Source of the DNA: Nodosilinea sp. PGN35
GTDB lineage: Bacteria; Cyanobacteriota; Cyanobacteriia; Phormidesmidales; Phormidesmidaceae
Reading direction: 5' to 3'
Assembly (NCBI RefSeq): GCF_029109325.1
Contig: NZ_JAQKQJ010000010.1
Coordinates: 248,001-312,000, forward strand
DNA length: 64,000 nucleotides
The translations under genes and the position numbers were made by a program. Of the stretch, positions 1 to 10,695 are shown one piece after another. Every line of letters begins with the position of its first letter. Position 1 is the first letter of the stretch. The notes beneath the pieces were generated by a model. That model made no database searches. It was given only the letters and a program-made list of their open reading frames with translations, and was not told the origin of the DNA.

Positions 1-669
1 GTTGACCAGCCCCAGGGCGGCGGGCGTATCCCCCTGCTTGAGGGTGTGGGCCAGCTTCAGGCTGGTCTGGGTCGAGACCGTCACCAGCTCAGCGGCCACC
101 GCGGGGGGAATCGGCTGCGGGTTGGCCCCCCAGTAGAGGGCCAGTTTTTCCAGCTCTAAATGGAGCTGGCGGGTGTCGTTGCCCACCGCCTCCGTCAGCA
201 GGTCTAGGGTGGCAGATTCCAGGGCCATGCCCCGCTGCTGGGCCACGGTGGCCACCTGCTGACGAATCTGGTCGGTCTTCCAGGGGGGAATAGTGGCAAA
301 CTCGCGGATCTCGCCGTGGGCCTTAAAGAGCTTGGTAAATTTGGCTCGGCCGTCGGGCTTAGCGGTGCTGGTAAGCAGCAGCACCGAGCTGTCGGGCAGC
401 TGGGGCAGGGTGCGCTCTAGCTCAGTCAAAACGGGCTCTGGGCAGCGCTGGCCCAGGCTGGTGTTGGCCAGCCACACCAGCCGCTGGCCCTGGCCAAAGG
501 GGGGGGTCATGGCCTGGTTGAGGGCCTGGGCCGGGCCGTTGGCGGCCTCTGGCGGCACTACGTCGTAGTTGAAGCTGGCCCAGGCCGGGGCGAGGGTGCG
601 CTGGCGCAGGTCGTGGACGGCCTGTTGGAGGGCAAAGTCGTCGTCGCCCCAGAAGTAGTAGGCGGGCAT
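1..669 (-). CDS. holA: DNA polymerase III subunit delta (partial)
   Basis: Reading from the ATG at 669, the minus strand gives an open frame of 223 codons that runs off the window, so the C-terminal part is missing. The protein starts MPAYYFWGDDDFALQQAV and continues with LELEKLALY and the pattern of the HolA N-terminal half. HolA is the clamp-loader subunit that opens the beta sliding clamp. The gene is divergent from cobH, with a gap of about 80 bp. The family call rests on recognised cyanobacterial HolA features and is fairly secure; the 3' end cannot be judged. Confidence 0.85.
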   Translation of the reverse strand, partial: MPAYYFWGDDDFALQQAVHDLRQRTLAPAWASFNYDVVPPEAANGPAQALNQAMTPPFGQGQRLVWLANTSLGQRCPEPVLTELERTLPQLPDSSVLLLTSTAKPDGRAKFTKLFKAHGEIREFATIPPWKTDQIRQQVATVAQQRGMALESATLDLLTEAVGNDTRQLHLELEKLALYWGANPQPIPPAVAAELVTVSTQTSLKLAHTLKQGDTPAALGLVN

Positions 670-751
670 GGGGTAGGTGAAGAGTGAGGAGTCGGGGGTG
701 TGGGATGATAGGGCGGTTTAGGCCAGGGGTTGGCTATTGGCTGGGGAATTT

Positions 752-1369
752 ATGGCGCGGTTGTGGCAGAGCCCTATTTTAGAAGAAAGTTTTGCGGTGA
801 TCGATCGGGAAATTGGCGATCACGGCTTTACGGCGGCGGAGTATGCGGTGGTGCGGCGCGTCATTCACAGTACCGCCGATTTTGAGTTTAAAGAGCTGGT
901 GAGGTTTAGCGAGGGGGCGATCGCCGCTGCAATCCATCACCTCGCCCAAGGTGGCCCGATTATTGTGGATGTGACGATGGTACGCCAGGGGGTGGTGGCC
1001 ATGGTGGAGCGCACGTTTCAAAATCCGCTGCTGACCGCCGTGACGGTGGGGGATCCGCCCTTGCAGGGCCGCACCCGCACGGAGACGGGGCTACTGCGGT
1101 GTTTGGACGAGCATCCCGGTGGGCTGGTGGTGGTGGGCAACGCGCCGACGGCGCTGGTGGCGCTGTGCGATCGCATTGGCGCTGGCCAGGCCTGCCCGGC
1201 GCTGGTAATCGGGGCTCCGGTGGGGTTTGTGGCCGTCGAAGCGTCGAAGCAGCGGCTGGCGCAGACCTCGGTGCCGCAGATTCGGGTGGAGGGGCGCAAG
1301 GGTGGGTCGCCCGTGGCCGCTGCCGTACTCAATGCCCTGCTGGTACTGGCCTGGGAACAGCAGCCATGA
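752..1369 (+). CDS. cobH: precorrin-8X methylmutase (CobH/CbiC)
   Basis: The product of 205 aa matches the CobH/CbiC family along its length: an N-terminal IHSTADFEF stretch, then NAPTALVAL and a C-terminal KGGSPVAAAVLNALL. The enzyme moves a methyl group from C-11 to C-12 to make hydrogenobyrinate (or the cobalt form) in cobalamin synthesis. An upstream TTG at 737 would add five residues, but the ATG at 752 fits the family start better. The stop TGA overlaps the start of cobL (ATGA at 1366-1369), which indicates translational coupling. Confidence 0.9.
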   Translation: MARLWQSPILEESFAVIDREIGDHGFTAAEYAVVRRVIHSTADFEFKELVRFSEGAIAAAIHHLAQGGPIIVDVTMVRQGVVAMVERTFQNPLLTAVTVGDPPLQGRTRTETGLLRCLDEHPGGLVVVGNAPTALVALCDRIGAGQACPALVIGAPVGFVAVEASKQRLAQTSVPQIRVEGRKGGSPVAAAVLNALLVLAWEQQP

Positions 1370-2619
1370 CCTCAGTACATGTGGTAGGGGTAGGGCTAGA
1401 CGGCCGCAACGGTCTGCCGCCCAGGCTGCTGGCGCTGATCGATCAGGCGGCGGTGCTGGTGGGTAGTCCTCGTCAGCTCAGCTACTTCCCTGGGGTGGCG
1501 GCAGAGATCTGGGTGTTGGGCGATCTCAAGGCAACCCTCGATCGCCTCCGACACTGGCTCGATGCCAATCCCCCCGGCGTTGCCGTAGTGCTGACCTCGG
1601 GCGACCCGCTGTTTTTTGGCCTGGGGCGGTTGCTGCTCGACACCTTGCCCGCTGAGAGCCTGACCTTTCACCCCCACTTGAGTGCGGTGCAGCTGGCCTT
1701 TAGTCGGCTCAAGCTCCCCTGGCAGGGGGCAACGCTGATCAGCGCCCATGGCAGATCCCCTGAAGCACTCACTGCGGCCCTGCGGCGAGGGGACGCGCTA
1801 ATTGCGGTACTCACCGATCCGACCCATACGCCTGCCGCCCTGGGGCAGCTCATTCTCACGTTGGAATTGCCCTATAGCTATCGCCTGGCAATCTGCGAAA
1901 ATCTGGGGGATGACGCCGAAGCCATTCACCGTTTGACGCCTGAGATGGCGGCGCACAAGACCTTTGCGGCTCTCAATGTGGTAGTGCTCCAGCGGCAGGA
2001 TGAGGTCTTTGCCAAGGCGGAGCAACTGCCCCTAATTGGGCTTCCCGATCGCGCTTTTGCCACCTTTAGCGATCGCCCCGGCCTGATCACTAAGCGCGAT
2101 ATCCGCATTCAAATTCTGGCCGATCTAGACCCCAGGCCAGAGCAGGTTGTTTGGGATATTGGCGCAGGCACTGGCTCGGTGAGCCTAGAAATTAACCGCC
2201 TGTGCCCCACGGCCCAGGTCTATGCGATTGAAAAAACCGCCGCTGGCCACAGCCTGATTCAGCAAAACCAGCGCCGCCTGGGCAACAGTCGCCTGCACCC
2301 TATCTACGGGGCCGCCCCTGAGGCTCTGGCACCGCTGCCCGCTCCCGATCGCATTTTTATTGGCGGCAGCGGCGGTCACCTGGCTGAAATTCTCGATTGC
2401 TGCGCCCAGCGCCTGCGCCCCCAGGGCCGCATCGTCCTCGCCCTGGCCACCCTAGAGCACACCGGCACCGTGCTGAGTTGGGCCAGGGAGGCAGCCCCAA
2501 CCCCATGGTCGCTAGAGCTGCGCCAGATTCAGGTGCAGCAAGGGGTGCAGGTGGGGTCGTTGACCCGCTGGCAACCGCTGACCCCGATCACCCTGGTCAC
2601 CCTGGCTGACCCCAGGTAG
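1366..2619 (+). CDS. cobL: bifunctional precorrin-6Y C5,15-methyltransferase (decarboxylating), CbiET fusion
   Basis: This 417-aa protein fuses two domains. The N-terminal CbiE-type tetrapyrrole methylase (about residues 1-205) has VGVGLDG and LTSGDPLFFGLG. The C-terminal CbiT-type domain (about 215-417) has the SAM-binding VWDIGAGTGSVSLE. Together they methylate C-5 and C-15 of precorrin-6B and remove the acetate side-chain carboxyl in cobalamin synthesis. The ATG at 1366 overlaps the cobH stop by 4 bp. A longer open frame from 1099 exists, but its extra N-terminus is only the shadow of cobH. Confidence 0.93.
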   Translation: MTSVHVVGVGLDGRNGLPPRLLALIDQAAVLVGSPRQLSYFPGVAAEIWVLGDLKATLDRLRHWLDANPPGVAVVLTSGDPLFFGLGRLLLDTLPAESLTFHPHLSAVQLAFSRLKLPWQGATLISAHGRSPEALTAALRRGDALIAVLTDPTHTPAALGQLILTLELPYSYRLAICENLGDDAEAIHRLTPEMAAHKTFAALNVVVLQRQDEVFAKAEQLPLIGLPDRAFATFSDRPGLITKRDIRIQILADLDPRPEQVVWDIGAGTGSVSLEINRLCPTAQVYAIEKTAAGHSLIQQNQRRLGNSRLHPIYGAAPEALAPLPAPDRIFIGGSGGHLAEILDCCAQRLRPQGRIVLALATLEHTGTVLSWAREAAPTPWSLELRQIQVQQGVQVGSLTRWQPLTPITLVTLADPR

Positions 2620-2624
2620 ACGCT

Positions 2625-2676
2625 GCAAACCTCAAAATTCAAAACTGAAACCTTAAAACTCAAAATTCAAAACTCT
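2625..2676. repeat. heptanucleotide tandem array, CAAAACT/CAAAATT type
   Basis: An AT-rich run of 7-nt units (CAAAATT, CAAAACT, AAAACTC variants) fills the space between the convergent cobL and CPBP genes. The same unit recurs at 47555, 51986, 52430 and 58681. The sequence shows the period directly; the assignment to cyanobacterial STRR elements is from known examples. Confidence 0.7.
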
Positions 2677-3499
2677 AGGCCCCCCAAAACCACAGCCCCG
2701 CCCCCGTCAGCACCAGCAGGCCGATCGGCAGCAGCCCCGTCAGCGGCTGATCGGGCAGCCCCACCAGCCAGGCAGGGCCATCCTTACCGGGCTTTAGCAG
2801 GGCCAGGGCATCGATGGCGGCGATCGCATATACCCATCCGGCATGCAGCCCCCAGGCCAGGCCCAGACTGCCGCCCGCCGTCCAGCGGGCTAGCAGCAGC
2901 ACCGCTCCCATCACCGCCAGGCCGGGCAGCTGGGGGACTCCGGCGGGGCCGTCCCACAGCAGGTGGGAGAGGGCAAAGATCAGGCAGACGGCGATTCCCG
3001 CAGGAATCGCTTCGCGAATCGCCATGGCCGCCAGCGGCACGGCCTGCCCCAGGCCGTTGACCAGCACCCCGCGAAACACCAGCTCTTCGATCCAGCCCAC
3101 AAAGAGCGCCAGGGGCAGTACCGCAAGCAGCACTACCCCTGGCGCAGGCGTAGACGCAGATTGAGCCTCGGCAAAATCAGCCGAGATTCTGGGGGGCGAA
3201 CCAATCGCCTCCGAGGAACCCGCCCGCCCGGGCACCTGCCACCGCCGCCAGCCCAATCCCACCTGGAGGGCCACCAAGAGCGCCACCCCTCCAGCAGCTA
3301 TGCCAAATCCGGCGGCGGCGGCCTTAAAAAAAGAGGCATGCCAAGCAATGCCGTAGGCCGACCAGGGGACAGCGACAAGGCGACGGTGTACCTCTACTGC
3401 CGCTGGAGCCAGCAGATACAACGGCAACAGCAGGGGCAGCTTATACTGCGGAGCCACGGGGTAGCTGAGCGGTATGTGAGCAATTCGCGCCACCAGCAA
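2675..3499 (-). CDS. CPBP-family intramembrane metalloprotease (5' end disturbed)
   Basis: The protein is a multi-pass membrane protein with the CPBP (CAAX protease and bacteriocin-processing) motifs: EELVFRG (138-144), FALSHLLW with H179, and HAGWVYA with H219. The family cleaves peptides within the membrane; its substrate here is unknown. The given start is a TTG at 3499 that falls inside a hydrophobic helix, so it is unlikely to be genuine. An ATG-led frame upstream (MSAIASLAVFF) runs into a stop at an A9 tract (3531-3539), and adding one base would join both frames into a complete first helix. Treat the N-terminus as unresolved. Confidence 0.75.
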   Translation of the reverse strand: MLVARIAHIPLSYPVAPQYKLPLLLPLYLLAPAAVEVHRRLVAVPWSAYGIAWHASFFKAAAAGFGIAAGGVALLVALQVGLGWRRWQVPGRAGSSEAIGSPPRISADFAEAQSASTPAPGVVLLAVLPLALFVGWIEELVFRGVLVNGLGQAVPLAAMAIREAIPAGIAVCLIFALSHLLWDGPAGVPQLPGLAVMGAVLLLARWTAGGSLGLAWGLHAGWVYAIAAIDALALLKPGKDGPAWLVGLPDQPLTGLLPIGLLVLTGAGLWFWGA

Positions 3500-3600
3500 A
3501 CAAACAGGAATGCCCAGGGCTATCCAGGTTAAAAAAAAACGGCTAGAGACGCGATCGCAGACATATTTGCGGCCCCATTTGAAATGGTATATCGGTACTA

Positions 3601-3978
3601 CTATTCGTCGGAGTCGGCGTCAAGCTGTTTCAGGTGAATGTGCTTATAGCCCAGCTTGATTTCAAACTCATCGCCGGACTTAAGGCCCATTTCTTGGGTG
3701 TAGGTGGCCCCAATCACAATTTGGCCATTTTTATGAACACTAACCCGATAGGTGGGCTCGCGACCGCGCCCATCTTTGCTGCTTTCAGGATCGAGGTTGA
3801 TACCTTTGGCCTCTAGCAGCGCATCGTAAAAGCCCGACAGATTGACCCGTACCTGGTTATCTTTGGTCAGGGTGTAGTAGCCGCATTCTTTAGCGGTTTC
3901 GCGCTTGGTCAGGTTGGAAAGATCCTTAACCTTTTGGAGCAATGCTTTGCCGGTCAGGGGAGTGGGTTTTTCTGCCAT
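3601..3978 (-). CDS. cyAbrB-type transcriptional regulator
   Basis: The 125-aa protein starts MAEKPTPLTGKALLQKVKDL and contains the conserved cyanobacterial block NLTKRETAKECGYYT. The C-terminal half is the swapped-hairpin AbrB DNA-binding region with GDEFEIKLGYKHI. cyAbrB proteins are global regulators tied to carbon/nitrogen balance in cyanobacteria. The ATG at 3978 is chosen because family members start at this MAE; upstream codons back to 4110 look non-coding. It is probably transcribed alone. Confidence 0.9.
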   Translation of the reverse strand: MAEKPTPLTGKALLQKVKDLSNLTKRETAKECGYYTLTKDNQVRVNLSGFYDALLEAKGINLDPESSKDGRGREPTYRVSVHKNGQIVIGATYTQEMGLKSGDEFEIKLGYKHIHLKQLDADSDE

Positions 3979-4391
3979 TGTCAGGGAAAATCCTTGTGAA
4001 AGACGTGAAGCTAAGTGCTGGGAAAACAGCGGGCCGAGCCTTGGGTATAAGGTTAACGACCGTCGCCGAATAGCAGATGAATAATAGCAAATAAATCTGC
4101 CCATTCGCACAACTAATTATAGTCACGCTGTCAGAAGCTGTCACCTAAAAATAAATTAGTTAGGTGAGCTTTTACTGATTTTCTCTGCGTGCCCAGTATC
4201 CACCCCGCAGGTGAGATAGCGTTAGAAAAGCCGCGCCGCACGGCTGCAACGCAGCTTTATCGGTAGAATCGCTGAGATTTGTCGGCAGCTAGTTGGACAA
4301 ACTTGTTTGCGGTCGATTGATGGGTCAGCGGCATTTCCATAACCCTTTGACGCTATACAGCAATTCCCCTATTGGTAAGGTGCATCTAAGG

Positions 4392-4426
4392 GATCCCCCC
4401 CTGCCCCGCTTAATAAGGGGGGGATC
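4392..4426. repeat. perfect inverted repeat GATCCCCCCCT / AGGGGGGGATC
   Basis: Two exact 11-nt arms flank a 13-nt loop. The form resembles the C-rich/G-rich centre at 16014-16040 of the MITE-like element downstream of gyrB, so both may come from one mobile-element type. No gene lies within it. Confidence 0.6.
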
Positions 4427-4686
4427 GGATGAATCTGGAAATGCGGGAGTCTGGGAGGATCGGAGCTTCGTTCTGAGGTGCCTCACTCGAATGAGACTCG
4501 CTATACGCTCTGCGAAAGAGACGATTTACTGGTTTGGCCTGGTTTGATTGATCGACTCCGCAAGGGTCAAGCGGACGGCCGCAGCGCCAAAGTTGTCAAT
4601 TTCTAGCACTGGTTTTGGGGCGGGGCTAATGCGGTCGTCTCGCGGTGGAGAGCGATTACCAGTCAGGCCGTTGGGGTTGAGCCCTA

Positions 4687-4714
4687 GTCGTTTGCAATCG
4701 AGACTGCAAACGAC
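4687..4714. repeat. 10-bp perfect hairpin
   Basis: GTCGTTTGCA at 4687-4696 and its exact complement at 4705-4714 enclose an 8-nt loop. No T-tract follows on either side, so it is not a standard terminator. It lies just before a copy of the dispersed palindromic element. Confidence 0.6.
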
Positions 4715-4735
4715 GGTAACAGCTGGAGGTTTTGG

Positions 4736-4834
4736 AGCTATAGGTAGTCTGGTTGAGACATTGCCCAGATGAACGTGCAACGTCTGAACGTTTTAGAAGA
4801 TTTTGGATGTCTCAACCAGCGTGACTATGGCTAT
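4736..4834. repeat. dispersed palindromic element, copy A (diverged)
   Basis: The ends are inverted: GGTTGAGACA near 4751 and TGTCTCAACC near 4807, flanked by ATAG/CTAT-rich tips. The centre has GAACGT and AACGTT blocks like other copies (15683, 39931, 43401, 50536, partial 59878). Copy A has GAGACA where most others have GGACA, so it is the most diverged copy. Confidence 0.6.
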
Positions 4835-5031
4835 ACCGCGAAAAATTAGCTGAGCAATTGTGCTAACCCCTGCAACGGCATCGGCAGCGCAGCTCCAAAA
4901 ATCTAACTTTGGATAGAGGCAAAAATATTCTGGGGTGCATGGCTGAGGAAATCAGAGCAGCTGCCTCTATTTGCCGAAAAATCTGTTTCGAACGACGCCT
5001 TGAAGGGACTGGTGCGGTGCAGAATGCGCAC

Positions 5032-5083
5032 AAAAAAAGATGCAGCATTGCTCTGGTCAAGGAGAAGGATGCTGCATCTTTTC
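5032..5083 (-). terminator. intrinsic terminator of acs
   Basis: On the minus strand, an 11-bp stem AGATGCAGCAT / ATGCTGCATCT (arms 5069-5079 and 5038-5048) is followed by a run of seven T. It lies about 40 bp after the acs stop, in the right orientation. Confidence 0.8.
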
Positions 5084-5124
5084 TTCAGCGGCCGCTGGGC
5101 CAATTAACCAGGGCCTAACCTGCG

Positions 5125-7089
<1,965 letters not shown>

Positions 7090-7516
7090 AGACAATGCTG
7101 AGTCGCTTACGAACACAAATAAGGTTAAATGAAAGCCGCTGTAGAGGGGCGGTGACCTTTGAAAACCATACGATTCTTAGCGACCCTTTGAACAGCGTCT
7201 ACGGTTTCCTTAACGTTTTTTGGCCCGTTGGCCCCCAAGCAGAAAAACCCTCACCCCTAGCCCCAAGACTAAATCCATGCGGAATTTAACCCAGTCCCCA
7301 TGAAGTTTAGACCCAGGGGCGGGCACCCTGGAGCGGCCGCAGCTCAGCTCAGCCTAAATTAAACAAAGCTAAGACTTAATTTAGAGCGGCTGATATTGGC
7401 CGGGCTACTGATTTAATCAGAGTCACTATTACCACGGTTCATTGGGCCGATGCGAGACATCCCAGCGGATCGGAGCCCGATACCTGAAGGGGTCGCAATT
7501 TCCATTAGGGTTACCC
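7090..7516. other. intergenic region between acs and the cyclase gene
   Basis: These 427 bp lie between two divergent genes and should carry both promoters. I see no RNA gene, riboswitch or strong repeat. A TTG at 7442 could extend the cyclase frame but has no clear ribosome site. Confidence 0.5.
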
Positions 7517-9088
7517 ATGGCTAATGTTTTATCGTCGGTCGAGCGCTGCGGACGAGGGTGGCCAAAGATCTTAGCTGTGGCAGCGGGCTATTTTATTGTC
7601 GCCCGACTCAGCCTTCACTTTATGGAGTTGTTGGGGGGAGAGGAGCCTGTTTTACCCATCTGGCCACCAGCGGGCTATAGCCAGGGTATTGTACTGGTGG
7701 CGGGGGCTGCTTTGGCACCGGGAATCACCCTGGGTTCGCTCCTGTTTACCCTGCTGGCCCGCAGTGAAGCCCTGAACTGGCACTGGCATCTGGTTGCCGC
7801 CGTCAACAACACGCTTCAGCCCCTGATTGGGCTGTGGCTGCTGCGTCGGGTAGGATTCCTCAACGCGCTCTCTCGCCTTCAAGATGTGGGGGCCTTTATT
7901 GGCCTGGGGGCTGTGACCCCGGCCATCGTCAGCGCTACGGTGGGCATCACCTACTTTTGTCTCACGACCCCGATGGTCTGGGGAACTGTTCCTACGGCCT
8001 GGTTTAGCTGGTGGATTAGCAACGTGACCGGGGTCGTTTTAATGACTTCCCTAATCATTACTTGGCCCCAGGGGATGCGGCGGTTTCGCAGTTTCTATGC
8101 GCCACCGCTAATCGGGCTATGGTTGGCGGTTTTGATCGCTCTGAGCTGGTATGTATTTTGCAGCTCCGATCGCCATTACTACTTGAGTTATATGCTCTTT
8201 CCGGTAGTGATGTGGGCGGCGCTGCGGTTAGGCCCCTTTGGGGCTGCCCTGGGCTCGGCGATAGTCACTGCAATCGCCACCTGGGGGATCTTTCAAGCGG
8301 TGGGGTCTGCGCCAGATCACAGCCCGGCGCTGCTGCATCTACAGGCCTATATTTGCGTGCTGACGTTTACTGCGCTGATTTTGGCGGGCGTGGTGGCCGA
8401 GCGTGAGCAGGCTCGGCAAGACTTGCAGGAAGAAAAAGAAAAATCAGAGCAGCTGTTGCTAAATATTTTGCCTTTGCCCATCGCCACCCGGCTCAAGCAG
8501 GGGCGCAGCACCATTGCCGACCACTTTGCCGAGGTGACGGTGCTATTTGCCGACATTGTGGAGTTTACCCAGCTCTCAGAGACCCTCAGCCCCCAAGACC
8601 TGGTGGCCCTGTTAAACGATATCTTTTCCCAGTTTGACCAGCTGGCGGAGCGCCACCAGCTAGAAAAAATTAAAACCATCGGCGACGCCTATATGGCGGT
8701 GGGGGGCATTCCCTACGAGCGGGACGACCACGCCCAGGCGGTGGCGGCAATGGCTTTGGATATGCAGGCTATGGCCCAGGGGTTCAGCGATCGCACCGGT
8801 CAATCCTTTCGTCTGCGCATTGGCATCAACACCGGCCCGGTGGTGGCGGGGGTGATTGGCACCAAAAAGTTTATCTACGACCTCTGGGGCGACACCGTCA
8901 ACACCGCCAGCCGTATGGAGTCCTTTGGCCTGGCTGAGCACATTCAGGTGACCGAAACCACCTACAACTGTCTCAAAGACAGCTTCGATTTTGATCTGCG
9001 GGGCGAAGTCCCCGTCAAGGGTAAAGGCACCATGCGCACCTACTTTCTGCGGCAAAGAAGTCCGGTACCCCTGGGCAAGCCGCTCTAA
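7517..9088 (+). CDS. membrane adenylate cyclase with MASE1 sensor domain
   Basis: The 523-aa protein has an N-terminal MASE1-like domain with about eight membrane segments (residues 15-295), a short coiled coil (EREQARQDLQEEKEK), then a class III cyclase domain (about 345-510). The catalytic domain keeps the metal-binding Asp in FADIVEFT and GDAYMAVGG, the Lys of KTIGD and Asp of LWGDTVN that favour ATP, and the Asn/Arg pair of TVNTASRM. It should make cAMP in response to an unknown membrane signal. ATG 7517 is preferred over TTG 7442 because the upstream stretch is not hydrophobic and looks untranslated. Confidence 0.9.
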   Translation: MANVLSSVERCGRGWPKILAVAAGYFIVARLSLHFMELLGGEEPVLPIWPPAGYSQGIVLVAGAALAPGITLGSLLFTLLARSEALNWHWHLVAAVNNTLQPLIGLWLLRRVGFLNALSRLQDVGAFIGLGAVTPAIVSATVGITYFCLTTPMVWGTVPTAWFSWWISNVTGVVLMTSLIITWPQGMRRFRSFYAPPLIGLWLAVLIALSWYVFCSSDRHYYLSYMLFPVVMWAALRLGPFGAALGSAIVTAIATWGIFQAVGSAPDHSPALLHLQAYICVLTFTALILAGVVAEREQARQDLQEEKEKSEQLLLNILPLPIATRLKQGRSTIADHFAEVTVLFADIVEFTQLSETLSPQDLVALLNDIFSQFDQLAERHQLEKIKTIGDAYMAVGGIPYERDDHAQAVAAMALDMQAMAQGFSDRTGQSFRLRIGINTGPVVAGVIGTKKFIYDLWGDTVNTASRMESFGLAEHIQVTETTYNCLKDSFDFDLRGEVPVKGKGTMRTYFLRQRSPVPLGKPL

Positions 9089-9229
9089 AAACCCCTGTTC
9101 TGAGGGCAAACAATGATTTGTGCAGCTGGCCGGGTATGCTAAGCCTACAGGCGTTCCTCCTGGTAGCCAGTGATACCTAATAAATATCGATGGCTCCCCT
9201 AGCATTCTGTGCCACCACGTGATTGGTCT

Positions 9230-9643
9230 ATGACTACGGCTAAGGCATCTGTTCCGGCGCAGCCCGCGCCCTCGCTATCCGCCCAAGACGCAATGCTGGA
9301 GAACATTGTCGGGGTGGCCATTTTTGACTTCAGCGGTCTGCCCCGCGAGTATTTCATCACCGCCGACAACGAGAGCACCAGCTGGGTACAGCTGGTCTTT
9401 CAGGCCCTAGGGCTGAAGTCGCTGCTGATGTCGTCGCTGAAGCTGGAGGGGTTTTCCCACATCTGTATTGAGCTAGACCAGCAAACCGCCATCGTGGTGC
9501 GCACTAAGGAAGAATACGTGGCGCTGCTCACCCGCCAGCCCTTGATCTTTGCCACCGTCCAGGAGAGCGATCGCTTTAGCCACTGGGTACGCCAGTTCGA
9601 GCGTCGCCTGCTGCGCGAACACAGTCGGTTTATTCCGGCCTAG
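9230..9643 (+). CDS. small protein with possible Roadblock/LC7-like fold
   Basis: The product has 137 aa. After a Pro/Ala-rich leader it reads GVAIFDFSGLPREYFIT, then FQALGLKSLL and HICIELDQQTAIVVR, a pattern like Roadblock/LC7 proteins that pair with small GTPases or polarity complexes. The match is by pattern only. ATG 9230 is taken over GTG 9209. It may form a transcription unit with the upstream cyclase, about 140 bp away on the same strand, but this is inference. Confidence 0.65.
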   Translation: MTTAKASVPAQPAPSLSAQDAMLENIVGVAIFDFSGLPREYFITADNESTSWVQLVFQALGLKSLLMSSLKLEGFSHICIELDQQTAIVVRTKEEYVALLTRQPLIFATVQESDRFSHWVRQFERRLLREHSRFIPA

Positions 9644-9720
9644 GGTTGGCGGTGCGAGGTGGAGAGTCGGGGACGTACTGGAAGACTTCCCGGCAAGCCC
9701 TCCCCCTCACTGCTCAAAAC

Positions 9721-10068
9721 CTAGGGTAAAAATCGATCTAGGGCGGCCTTGAGTTCCGCAATTTCTGCCTCAATATTGCCCTCTTCGGCGGCACGGCCAA
9801 TGCACTCGCTCAGGTGCTCGTCGAGAATAATGCGGGCGACGCGATCGAGTGCCCCCCGCACCGCTGCCACCTGCACCAGCACGTCGGGGCAGGGGCGACT
9901 CTCCTGCACCATGGTCTTAATGCCGCGAATATGCCCCTCAATGCGGGCCAGCCGGTTGACAATTCGCCGCAGCGACTCCGGGTCGTGGACGTGGGGATGG
10001 GCGACGGTGTCGCCGGGGGGGCTGACCTCGTGCAGGTGGGAGTGGGAGTGGAGGCTAGGGTTGTGCAA
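9721..10068 (-). CDS. CsoR/RcnR-family metal-sensing repressor (InrS-like)
   Basis: The 115-aa protein has the DUF156 all-helical fold with RLARIEGHIRGIKTMV and the metal ligands C60, H85 and C89 (EHLSEC). The N-terminus is rich in His (H7, H9, H11, H13, H24, H26, H28), as in the cyanobacterial nickel sensor InrS, while the Cys-His-Cys set is shared with copper-sensing CsoR. It should release its operator on metal binding. No exporter gene lies next to it, so the metal cannot be named from context; nickel is a reasoned guess. Confidence 0.85.
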   Translation of the reverse strand: MHNPSLHSHSHLHEVSPPGDTVAHPHVHDPESLRRIVNRLARIEGHIRGIKTMVQESRPCPDVLVQVAAVRGALDRVARIILDEHLSECIGRAAEEGNIEAEIAELKAALDRFLP

Positions 10069-10151
10069 GGGATGTTGGAATGATAAATAACTGAGAACAG
10101 CAGTCTCTGGCTTAGCTCTAACCCAGGCTCCCCTAAGGCTCGACTGGGGAG

Positions 10152-10571
10152 CTACTGGGGAGGAGCAAAGTTTGACAGGGCGGCCAGGTCAGCCAGGGAC
10201 TTGACGCCGGGATGCAGCTGACCGCCAATTTCCCAGGTGGGATAGCCCTGAATGCCCTTTTGCTCACACAGCTCGGGCTGAGGGTTGTCGCCATCGGCGG
10301 CACATTCTACGTAGGGCACTTGCTCTACAGAATCGCCAAACATCGCCTTTTGATCGGCGCAGTGGGGGCACCAGTAGGCACCGTACATGACGCCGCCGGT
10401 ACTGGCCAGGTGCTGGGCCAGCTGGGCTTCGTAGCTACTGGCTCCGGTAGTTGTCTGGGTCGGCTGAGGCCCGCACCCTGCCAGCAGCAGGGCACCCAGA
10501 GCTACTCCTCCCAGCCAGGAGGGTTTTAGCCAGGGCCGGGGCCAGGGGTGAATGCGGTGCGATAAAACCAT
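10152..10571 (-). CDS. thioredoxin-fold lipoprotein with CPHC motif (VKOR-partner type)
   Basis: The 139-aa product has a lipoprotein signal ending LLAGC (C33) and a thioredoxin-like domain with the redox motif WCPHC (C68/C71), then PYVECAADGDNPQ (C90) and LCEQKGIQGYPTWEI (C101). This is the pattern of the thioredoxin domain fused to VKOR in cyanobacteria, here as a free, membrane-anchored protein. It probably oxidises or isomerises disulfides outside the cytoplasm. The start is ATG 10571; a TTG three codons upstream is less likely. Confidence 0.85.
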   Translation of the reverse strand: MVLSHRIHPWPRPWLKPSWLGGVALGALLLAGCGPQPTQTTTGASSYEAQLAQHLASTGGVMYGAYWCPHCADQKAMFGDSVEQVPYVECAADGDNPQPELCEQKGIQGYPTWEIGGQLHPGVKSLADLAALSNFAPPQ

Positions 10572-10695
10572 AGTGCTCAACCAAACATTTGCTCAACTTA
10601 ACCAGTGCTCAACCAACGCTGACCTTCAAGCCGAGACCTTTGGGTCGGGGTTGGGGCGATCGCCCCAGCCCCAGCCGCTGACCCCCAGTGTAGCA

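Larger units (their letters stand above)
3979..5031. other. long gene-poor region with hairpins
   Basis: About 1.05 kb separates cyAbrB from the acs terminator and holds no convincing gene; short open frames here lack protein-like composition. It contains a perfect 11-bp inverted repeat with C7/G7 arms (4392-4426), a perfect 10-bp stem GTCGTTTGCA / TGCAAACGAC with an 8-nt loop (4687-4714), and a copy of the dispersed palindromic element (4736-4834). The cyAbrB promoter must lie at its left end. Confidence 0.6.

Noticed and set aside
1099..1365. N-terminal extension of cobL
   Set aside because: It reads cobH in another frame; the CbiE domain starts at the ATG at 1366.
752..2619. Cobalamin riboswitch for cobH-cobL or the BtuB-like remnant
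   Set aside because: The 80-bp gap before cobH is too short and I saw no B12-box-like sequence before either locus.
4293..4780. Two 84-codon frames in the gap before acs
   Set aside because: They overlap each other on opposite strands, cross hairpins and a repeat copy, and have no protein-like pattern.
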